Below are positions 1-7,155 of a stretch of 9,445 nt of DNA, one piece after another (position 1 is the stretch's first letter; every line of letters starts with the position of its first letter). Position numbers and translations under genes: made by a program. Source of the DNA: Sulfurimonas sp. (GTDB lineage Bacteria; Campylobacterota; Campylobacteria; Campylobacterales; Sulfurimonadaceae); assembly GCA_002733945.2 (NCBI GenBank), contig NVXO02000002.1, positions 255,133-264,577 of the forward strand, read 5' to 3'. The notes under the pieces are model-generated. The model did not search any database, was not told the origin of the DNA, and saw only the letters and a program-made list of their open reading frames with translations.

Positions 1-2210
1 TAATACGATGTAGTCGTATCAAATTTATCTGAGCGTTTTTTACTGAGGTCTAAATGTTGTATGTAGGTATTTTGGTTTCTGTCATTTGTGTAAAGTGCTT
101 CAAAAGTAATACTTTGAGCTAATGATACCTGTCCATCCTTGTCAGCGGCCTGAGATGCATCCCCTCTTGAAATACTATGTAAGTACAAGTCAAGAATATT
201 ATTTATTCTTGTCGTGTCTTGTTTTAGTAAAGCATTACTAAAGTCCATCCATAGTTCCCTTTTTTTCATATGGTGATATATTTTAAAACTTTTATCAAAT
301 GCACTATTTTGAATTGCCCAAGAGTATATAATATCATTATAATCTTTACTGGTTAAAAATGGCCTTGCAGTCTTTAACTTTTTTTCAAACTTATCTGGAT
401 TAAAAACATACATTGCAGCACGTAAGTAATTAGATAAAAATTGATTCTCATGTTTTAAACTTGCTTGCTCCAATGCTTTAATCTCAAGAAAATTTACAAT
501 ACCTTTCATAGACTTTCTAAATAGTGCTTCTTCATTTTGTACTCGATAAATATAAGCTTGTAAAAACTTAAACTCTAAACTTTTTGTCACTTCATTCTCT
601 TGTGCTAAAAGTTCTTGTGTATAAAAAGAAGCTCTGTTTACATCATTTATAAAAAGATATGCATTAGCCATTGTTAGATACTCATTAAACCCTAAGTTGT
701 CACTCTCCGCCATATCTGTCAAAATAATACGAATATTTACATAATCTTTAACTTCCATATATGACCAAAGCAGTTCTTGTTTTATTTGAAAGCTATTTGG
801 TTCAAGTTCATAAGCTATAAGAAGAGCACTCTGCTCTAACTCCACTTTTTGATAGTGTTGATATACCTTCGCTTTTATCAACCAGTACAGTGCTTCTTTT
901 ATAAGTTTACTTTCACTAGCATCTATCTCTGTTATAAATATTTGTAGGTTTTTATACTCTTTATTATTGAGAGCACCATTAGCATATGTATAAAAAAGAT
1001 AAGAGAGTCCAAACTCTTTATAGGCTCTTTTCGAAGCTACAAGTGCTCTTTTTGGTTTACTTTTTTGGTATACATAACTAACGCGTTGATAATCAGTTAG
1101 ACGAGTACCATTCATATCAAAAAGTTTGTAAGATGCCTCAGCTGCCTCAGCATTTTTTTGTAAATACCAACCAAAGTCACTCTTTAACTGATAATACCTT
1201 GTAAGTTTATCATACGGTATCTCTTCATTTGATTTCACACGAAGCATACTTTCATATGCAGTTGCAATATCATGTCTAATATAATAATACCTTGCAATTA
1301 GTGTTGCATCTATCTTAGAATATGGCTTATGCTCCTCAATCATTCCAACGTATTTTTGTGCTAACTCTAAGTCTCCCATCTCTAAACTTAGTTCCAAGGC
1401 TTTTGTTAAAAGTAGCATATTAGTTTTATCTTGCATATATTGTGCTTCGAGAATTTTTACAACCTCTTCAGGTGCTCCAACCATTTTGTATACCAAAATC
1501 ATTAAATCAATATTTTTCTCATTTGGTTCAGCCATAGCACGATTTACAACAAGCGGTTCTATCTCTTCATACTGATAAGCACTTGTACCATACTCTATAA
1601 GCTCTTTCTCAATCAAAGGATCACGTTTTGTATCATACATAAAACGTAGGTGTTTCATGGAGCGCGCACTTCGATTAGTCCATTTAGATATTTCAGCCAT
1701 TTTTTGGTTCCAGTAATAAGACTTTGGATGTGCTTCATACCCTAGTGTTCCAACCCTATAAGCATTTTCTAAATCACCCTTATATAAAAAGACTTGTAAC
1801 ATTAATCGTAGTTCTTCATCTCTTTGATTAACAGGTCTATCATTGACAATTATTTTTGACCTTTTAGGGGCACGAGTTAATTTACTGAAATTTATCTCTT
1901 TTTTAGTTTTCTTTGTTCTATTATTATCAAAACGGTACTTGTATGTACTTGCTAATTTTACATCTCCATACCTACGAAACTCTTTTTTATGTAATGCTGC
2001 ATCAGTATACTTATCAAAACAACCACACCTAACCGTTAAACTTTTCCCAATCTGCATTACCTTACAACTTTTTGGATAACTTGTATTTTGCAGTATGTTT
2101 AAATTTTTCTGATTATAGTAACTACTCACTAACTGTACTGTATAACAGCTTTCTTCTGCTTTTGCAAAAAGTGAAAGACTAAATAAAAGAATAAAAAGAA
2201 GTTTTTTCAT
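1..2210 (-). CDS. pelB: PelB-like secretion protein: signal peptide, SPOR-like domain and TPR superhelix (3' end beyond window)
   Basis: I translated the minus strand from the ATG at 2210. The frame stays open to the left edge, giving about 736 residues with no stop. Residues 1-18 are a clear signal peptide (M-K-K, Leu/Phe-rich core, F-A-K-A). Residues about 21-94 look like a SPOR domain: Y-T-V-Q-L-V-S-S near 23-30, then L-T-V-R-C-G-C-F-D-K-Y-T-D-A at 58-71, with Cys at 22, 49, 62 and 64. A basic linker follows (about 95-117), then repeated helical hairpins of TPR type from about 120 to 700, with motifs such as Y-K-G-D-L-E-N-A-Y and M-G-D-L-E-L-A-Q-K-Y. The last visible residues (S-L-A-Q-S-I-T-F-E-A-L-Y) recall the TPR-to-barrel transition of PelB. 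The barrel itself would lie outside the window. AGAGAG at 2219-2224 precedes the start. By family, it would guide deacetylated Pel to and through the outer membrane. Confidence 0.82.
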   Translation of the reverse strand, partial: MKKLLFILLFSLSLFAKAEESCYTVQLVSSYYNQKNLNILQNTSYPKSCKVMQIGKSLTVRCGCFDKYTDAALHKKEFRRYGDVKLASTYKYRFDNNRTKKTKKEINFSKLTRAPKRSKIIVNDRPVNQRDEELRLMLQVFLYKGDLENAYRVGTLGYEAHPKSYYWNQKMAEISKWTNRSARSMKHLRFMYDTKRDPLIEKELIEYGTSAYQYEEIEPLVVNRAMAEPNEKNIDLMILVYKMVGAPEEVVKILEAQYMQDKTNMLLLTKALELSLEMGDLELAQKYVGMIEEHKPYSKIDATLIARYYYIRHDIATAYESMLRVKSNEEIPYDKLTRYYQLKSDFGWYLQKNAEAAEASYKLFDMNGTRLTDYQRVSYVYQKSKPKRALVASKRAYKEFGLSYLFYTYANGALNNKEYKNLQIFITEIDASESKLIKEALYWLIKAKVYQHYQKVELEQSALLIAYELEPNSFQIKQELLWSYMEVKDYVNIRIILTDMAESDNLGFNEYLTMANAYLFINDVNRASFYTQELLAQENEVTKSLEFKFLQAYIYRVQNEEALFRKSMKGIVNFLEIKALEQASLKHENQFLSNYLRAAMYVFNPDKFEKKLKTARPFLTSKDYNDIIYSWAIQNSAFDKSFKIYHHMKKRELWMDFSNALLKQDTTRINNILDLYLHSISRGDASQAADKDGQVSLAQSITFEALYTNDRNQNTYIQHLDLSKKRSDKFDTTTSY

Positions 2211-3268
2211 TATTTATACTCTCTTTGTAGAATTTTTTTAGATAAGTTTGCCGCATATTCTAAATTACCAGTCGCAAGGTAAACTTTCAGCATAAACTTT
2301 CTTGCATTCTTATCTGATAAATACACTCTTTCATATCTATGTACTAGTCTTGCTGCCTCTTTTAGATTATTACCAGCTTGTAAGGCTCGTACTGCCTTAT
2401 AAAAATAACGTCTTTTATCTTTATAAGCTTTCATCTTTTGGTATAAGCTCATATACTCTTTTGATGCCTGTTTGTAAGAACGGTTCATTAAACGGAAATC
2501 TGCAAGTCTCTCTTGCCAAACAGTAGAGGTTTTAGCTTTTTTTACCAGTATTTTTTCTGCTGCAATATAATCTTTAAATGCCATACTCATATGATAGTCA
2601 TCAAGTATCCATTTCTCTGCACGAAGAGGGTCATATATCTTAAGTAATGCTAAAAATTTTACTGCATCTTTTCTTTGATGTCTCTGTTGTGCTAAATAAT
2701 AGCCCTCTTCTAAAAGCATTATATTTTTAGGTGTTTTTTGTATTTTTTGTTTGAGAAAAGCATAACGGGCTTGTTTATTGTTGACAAAATTTGCCTCTTC
2801 GAACCACTTATCTATATTCTTCTCATCGTACATCTTTTCTGTATAAATAGATGCGAATAATTTTTTTAATTTTTTAATCTGCTTGGCTCTATCCAACTCA
2901 GTTTGAAGATAAAAATAATCATCTTTTTGTAAGTCATAACTCAAAATATTTGCTCTATAGCGATACTCCATATTCTCACTTTGAAGTAAAAGTTCAAGTA
3001 ACCTTAATGAGAGATCCTTTTTTCCAGAGCGGAGACTTTGCTCTGCCAAAATAAGCATTAATGACTCATCTTCTGGAGAGTGTTTGAGAAGGTTTTGTAG
3101 ATAAAGCATACTCAAATCATAGTTCGAGTTTTCAGATAATATCTGTTCTTTTAATATGTCTTTTGGGTAAAGTACAATCAAGATTACACTAAACATTAAA
3201 AAAGTAAAAATGAGTTCTTTATATGTTATTACATATACTTTTTTTATTTCCTCATCTGCAAATGACAT
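2210..3268 (-). CDS. Inner-membrane-anchored TPR protein, equivalent to the N-terminal part of PelB
   Basis: The 352-residue product has a short charged N-terminus, a single membrane helix at about residues 18-34 (I-F-T-F-L-M-F-S-V-I-L-I-V-L), and then Y-P-K-D-I-L. The rest, from about 45 to 350, is helical repeats in TPR style, for example L-Y-L-Q-N-L-L-K-H-S-P-E-D-E-S near 56 and a final A-T-G-N-L-E-Y-A-A-N-L. There is no signal-peptide cleavage site, so it should stay anchored in the inner membrane with its repeats in the periplasm. Pseudomonas PelB, as I recall it, begins with the same plan (one membrane helix, then TPRs) before its outer-membrane barrel, so this looks like a detached PelB front end. 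A strong AGAGG at 3278-3282 lies nine bases before the start. The gene overlaps pelA by 17 bases, and its TAA shares a base with the next ATG (TAATG). A general TPR scaffold is the alternative. Confidence 0.75.
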   Translation of the reverse strand: MSFADEEIKKVYVITYKELIFTFLMFSVILIVLYPKDILKEQILSENSNYDLSMLYLQNLLKHSPEDESLMLILAEQSLRSGKKDLSLRLLELLLQSENMEYRYRANILSYDLQKDDYFYLQTELDRAKQIKKLKKLFASIYTEKMYDEKNIDKWFEEANFVNNKQARYAFLKQKIQKTPKNIMLLEEGYYLAQQRHQRKDAVKFLALLKIYDPLRAEKWILDDYHMSMAFKDYIAAEKILVKKAKTSTVWQERLADFRLMNRSYKQASKEYMSLYQKMKAYKDKRRYFYKAVRALQAGNNLKEAARLVHRYERVYLSDKNARKFMLKVYLATGNLEYAANLSKKILQREYK

Positions 3269-5804
3269 TAACTGTGGCCTCTTTACTGTTTGTATATTCT
3301 AGGTGAATATTTTGTGCTTTACGTATCTCTTTTGAAGCTTTTGGAATACTCGTTATTTCACATTTTTGAGCAAGATTAAATTCTAGTTTTAAGTTTGTGT
3401 ATCCTTTAAACTTATACCGAATATGAGAGTCACCTCGATTGTATGTTTGCACCTCTGCATTTGATGCTATAAGGTACGTAACTTCCGGTTTCTTCTTAAT
3501 CAAAGAAAAATGATGTTCCTGGCTTTCATTAAAACTCACATAAGTATGGTTCTCAAACTTTTTAAAACCATACACACTTTTAGACTTATCCATATCAACA
3601 CTTTTATCCAAATTTTCAAATCGTAAAGTCTTTAAATCTTTCATACCGGATATAAACCATTCATCTTGCTCATTTGCCATAGAAACAGTAAAGTAATCCA
3701 TCGCTTTTGGAATGTATTCTGAAGTAAAAAGAGGAAAAATCTCTTGATTCAGAGACCAATCAAAGATGTACTTAAGTGCATTAAGAGATGCAGTCTTAGA
3801 TCCTGAATAAAGGTGGTAGTATATATTTATAGGTTTCAATCTACGTGGAGTATTTGTCAACTTAAAAGTTTGTACAACTTTTTTAAACCCCCAAAATGGG
3901 CCTAACCAATCATTAGTAAAAACATTTTCATTTTGCGCACCTGTGTACACTTGATAGTACTCTCCACGTTCAAGTCCAATCGGTGCTATTCGAGTCAACC
4001 ATGGATTAATATTTGTGATAGTTGTATAACCTCCGTTAATGTTTATCAAACCATTGTGATAAACGTACTCTAAAGCATTCAAACGTGGGGAACAATCTCC
4101 ACTCCAGAAAACAGATGTTGCTTGTTTCTCTTTATCTTTATCAACAAGATTTTTAGTGATAAAATCTAAGCTTCCAGTAAACTCTCTGTGGAGTGAAAAA
4201 TCATAGTTTTTTGGCTGTAGACGAAACTCTGCTGCAAGGTTATCATTTTTAATCTCTCCCCAATAAAATGGATGTGTATATGTATGTGTAGCTGGTTCTA
4301 CATTATCAAGTGCATACATGTCTTTTGCAATTTCTAAAACACGTTTTGAAGACTTTGGATACAAGCCACCAGGTTCTATTTCTGCACCAATTACAGAAAC
4401 AGAGTGAGGTACATCATATCCCTTAAGTATTTTCTCCAAAATCATATCTCCAGAGAATAGTTCCGGATTTGACTCAACGCGACTCACCATACCATCTCCA
4501 TCAATATGTGTAAAAAATATACGATTTCCATTATGTGTTGTTGTATCGGGAACTGCTAATATAGGTAAACGCAGTGCTTCTTGTAAAAATTCAAATGGGT
4601 TTATTACCCATACATTCTCATCATGTAACTCAACCATCATTCCTTCTGCAATAGCATAACCTCCCCAAGTAGTTATTGCTGCATATGTAGATCGTAAATT
4701 ATTTGAATCTTCAAACACAAGTAATTCTCTTGCATGGTTTGGATGGATATAAATACTACTTTCTCCTAGAGATGGATCCATCTCAAAACCTATCATTTTA
4801 TCTTTAAACACTATTCGCTTTTTATTTTTTACACTTGTGTCACCACCATAAAGATCAATATCAAGTGCTTTTAGTAATATGGAATCTGCACTAAAGCCAA
4901 AGTTATACATAAATGCAACTTTAATCCCTACCTTATTTAAAGATAGCACCCATCGCATTAACTTCTGCGGTTTTTTATAATCTTCACGTAACCAAATCAC
5001 AACACCTGCATAATGACGCATCTCTTCAATATCTGGCAATCCATCTGTAATATCGTGCAGTTTTTGAATATACCCTAAATACTCCATAGGCATTGCACCT
5101 ACTACATGAGCGGCTAACAGTGTTCTATCTTCTTTATGTTCATCTATCAGTGTAAAAATTTCGCGCTTAATGGCATTTTTAGAGGATTTTCCATAAGCTT
5201 GAAATGTTTTCGTAGTCACATAAGCAATCATATCTTGTGATTCTATCTCATCTATGTATGTTTGGACATCTGCTAACTCATCAGGTAGAACAAAATGTAT
5301 TTTAATAATATCAATTCCACTTTCATGAATTGTAGTTATCTCTTTAGGTTTCATTTCATCTGCATCATCTATTACTATCGCGTCAAAAAGTTCATATAAA
5401 TCTTTTTTTAACCTCTCATTATACTTAGATATAAAGCGGATTTCTGGTGATATACTTTTAAAATAATTTATAAGCATATGACTCATTTTGCTCTTTTCGT
5501 TATTATCTAGGTATATACCTTTATAACCTTGTGTAAGTAGTTCTTTGATCTGTTCTTTTGTCACTTCAATTGAGTCAGAAATAAGAACTCTTGCAAAAAT
5601 CTTATGTTTATACACAGAAAAACCATGGGTATAAATATCTGTATTTTTAGGCTCTACAACGATATAGTCATGGATTCCCACCATACTATATGAAATTTTA
5701 TCACCATAGTAAAAAATGGCACTCTTTTCTAATAAGGAAGCACTGAGAGTGATATTTACTATAAGTAGTAAAAAGATGTATCTACTGTAACATAAATGTT
5801 TCAT
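3252..5804 (-). CDS. pelA: PelA-like secreted protein: divergent GH114-like domain plus polysaccharide deacetylase
   Basis: In Pseudomonas, PelA is the periplasmic enzyme that partly deacetylates Pel and also hydrolyses it. Residues 1-23 of this 850-residue product form a signal peptide (basic start, then a Leu/Ile-rich core ending near L-S-A-S). Residues about 27-220 resemble the GH114 TIM barrel (Y-I-V-V-E-P near 51, G-Y-K-G-I-Y-L-D ending at D100) but look shortened and divergent. About 230-425 is a mixed alpha/beta linker domain. The deacetylase follows: F-F-T-H-I-D-G-D-G with D435 and D437, T-H-T-Y-T-H-P-F-Y-W with H507 and H511, W-S-G-D-C-S-P-R at 567-574, and H664 in Y-Y-H-L-Y-S-G-S. 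A C-terminal beta-rich domain contains C815 and C849, a possible disulphide. Pseudomonas PelA is about 948 residues. The ATG at 5804 is preferred: one at 5825 would add seven residues ahead of the signal peptide. It overlaps pelG by 23 bases and the next gene by 17. Confidence 0.9.
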   Translation of the reverse strand: MKHLCYSRYIFLLLIVNITLSASLLEKSAIFYYGDKISYSMVGIHDYIVVEPKNTDIYTHGFSVYKHKIFARVLISDSIEVTKEQIKELLTQGYKGIYLDNNEKSKMSHMLINYFKSISPEIRFISKYNERLKKDLYELFDAIVIDDADEMKPKEITTIHESGIDIIKIHFVLPDELADVQTYIDEIESQDMIAYVTTKTFQAYGKSSKNAIKREIFTLIDEHKEDRTLLAAHVVGAMPMEYLGYIQKLHDITDGLPDIEEMRHYAGVVIWLREDYKKPQKLMRWVLSLNKVGIKVAFMYNFGFSADSILLKALDIDLYGGDTSVKNKKRIVFKDKMIGFEMDPSLGESSIYIHPNHARELLVFEDSNNLRSTYAAITTWGGYAIAEGMMVELHDENVWVINPFEFLQEALRLPILAVPDTTTHNGNRIFFTHIDGDGMVSRVESNPELFSGDMILEKILKGYDVPHSVSVIGAEIEPGGLYPKSSKRVLEIAKDMYALDNVEPATHTYTHPFYWGEIKNDNLAAEFRLQPKNYDFSLHREFTGSLDFITKNLVDKDKEKQATSVFWSGDCSPRLNALEYVYHNGLININGGYTTITNINPWLTRIAPIGLERGEYYQVYTGAQNENVFTNDWLGPFWGFKKVVQTFKLTNTPRRLKPINIYYHLYSGSKTASLNALKYIFDWSLNQEIFPLFTSEYIPKAMDYFTVSMANEQDEWFISGMKDLKTLRFENLDKSVDMDKSKSVYGFKKFENHTYVSFNESQEHHFSLIKKKPEVTYLIASNAEVQTYNRGDSHIRYKFKGYTNLKLEFNLAQKCEITSIPKASKEIRKAQNIHLEYTNSKEATVNVICR

Positions 5805-7155
5805 AATCCAACCTATCCATTTCATTTCTAATTACAGCTAAACTTGTAATAAATACTATTAATAATGAGACTGTGTATCCATATCCAAAAAATGCAGGTC
5901 CAAGATCAATAGAGATCAGTGTAAGTACAGTATTGCCTACAAAAAAGAGTATACATAACCACATTGCAACCTGTTTTCTATCGAGATAATAAAGTATCGC
6001 TAGCACCGACATAAAGGCTATCTGTAACATCGCTCCTATAGTTAAAATATATAATAATCCTAAATAAAGTTGTGGAATATGTAAAAACTCAAATACCTTT
6101 GGAGCTGTTAAAAAAAGAATAATATCCAAAATCCCTTGTATCATTAATATCTCGTGAATTGAATGACGGATTACATCAACCATATCATTTTTATATCCTA
6201 TGATTGTTGAGAGTGTTCCCCCTCTTCTAACAGCATCATAATACAGATCATACTTCTCTGCAAAGTCAGATTCCAGTCTATAAAAGAAGATAGCCATTCC
6301 GGGTAAGATAGATAAATAGGCTAAGAATATTGGCATGTCGTACACTATAGATGCATTAAGTTTACCGATGACTGTATGGCCGGTTGAAGGAGAGTACCAG
6401 AAGATAAACTTATCAACCCATGCACCAAGATTATACATTAGGCCCGCTATTCCTAAGGTCCAATAAAAATTGTCTGCTAAGAAGAAATCGATTTTCATAA
6501 ATATAGTTGACTCGTAACTTTTTACTATAAGTGTCAGTAAGATAACAAAAAGAATTGCATTTCCAAAGAAAAATATAAAAAGCAAAAGCTCAATAGAAGT
6601 TCCAAAATAGTAAGAGAATAGTACGATAAGTGCATATGAAATAAAATAAGCCCATACCACACCCTTGTAGTACTTCAGACTTGCTGCTAAGATACTTGAA
6701 ATCCAAACACCGCAAAGAATTAAAAATGTTGATATTACTCCAATTAAAAACAATAGACTTTGTTCCTCAAATACCCATATATAAAAGGGAGTAACGATAG
6801 GAAGACCTAATACCCATGCCATAAAAATAGCCCCGAAGTATGAAGGAAGAATTTCATCTTCTCTATGATTAAAAATCAAGTCTGCGACATAACGAGTAAA
6901 AGGTAGCTGCAGGATACCAGTAATGATAAGACTTGAAGCCAGAGCGATAGCATATGTAACAACAACTTGAAAACGAAAGACATCACTTACCTCACCAAGG
7001 TTTGCAAGGTTTATAAAACCAACAAGTACAATTGCTAAAATAGAAATAACCCAAGGACCCGAGCTTAAAATAGCCGAGTATCCATATACTTTTGCAAAAG
7101 AGAGTAGCCTATCTTCGTTTAAAATCTTACGAAGCTCAAAACCTATACCCGCCAT
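5782..7155 (-). CDS. pelG: PelG, polytopic inner-membrane protein for Pel polymer transport
   Basis: PelG is the multi-pass inner-membrane component thought to move the growing Pel chain into the periplasm. It is distantly related to Wzx-type flippases of the MOP superfamily. The 457-residue product is essentially the family's usual length (about 456). It starts with the diagnostic M-A-G-I-G-F-E-L-R-K, followed by S-S-G-P-W-V-I-S-I at 31-39. It carries roughly twelve hydrophobic segments. Conserved loop motifs include Y-N-L-G-A-W-V-D-K-F at 241-250, the Y-D-M-P-I-F-L-A-Y-L-S-I-L-P-G block at 272-286, and F-Y-R-L-E, then Y-Y-D-A-V and R-G-G-T-L up to about 315. The start is supported by AAGG at 7163-7166, seven bases upstream, and by a 13-base overlap with the end of pelF. 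The stop overlaps the start of the pelA homologue. I see no damage to the frame. Confidence 0.95.
   Translation of the reverse strand: MAGIGFELRKILNEDRLLSFAKVYGYSAILSSGPWVISILAIVLVGFINLANLGEVSDVFRFQVVVTYAIALASSLIITGILQLPFTRYVADLIFNHREDEILPSYFGAIFMAWVLGLPIVTPFYIWVFEEQSLLFLIGVISTFLILCGVWISSILAASLKYYKGVVWAYFISYALIVLFSYYFGTSIELLLFIFFFGNAILFVILLTLIVKSYESTIFMKIDFFLADNFYWTLGIAGLMYNLGAWVDKFIFWYSPSTGHTVIGKLNASIVYDMPIFLAYLSILPGMAIFFYRLESDFAEKYDLYYDAVRRGGTLSTIIGYKNDMVDVIRHSIHEILMIQGILDIILFLTAPKVFEFLHIPQLYLGLLYILTIGAMLQIAFMSVLAILYYLDRKQVAMWLCILFFVGNTVLTLISIDLGPAFFGYGYTVSLLIVFITSLAVIRNEMDRLDYETFMLQ
5812..5814 (-). promoter_or_regulatory. Weak ribosome binding site favouring the internal pelA start
   Basis: AGG on the minus strand lies seven bases before the ATG at 5804, inside the pelG coding end. 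The upstream in-frame ATG at 5825 has only a poor purine run before it and would put W-I-G-W-I ahead of an otherwise standard signal peptide. The choice is reasonable, not certain. Confidence 0.4.

Noticed and set aside
1843..2079. Plus-strand open frame of 78 codons
   Set aside because: It is antisense to the SPOR-like region of the PelB-like gene. It has no ribosome site, and its composition is that of reverse-complemented AT-rich coding DNA.
2302..2526. Plus-strand hydrophobic frame of 74 codons
   Set aside because: Antisense to the TPR gene. Its hydrophobicity comes from reading Lys/Glu-rich helices backwards.
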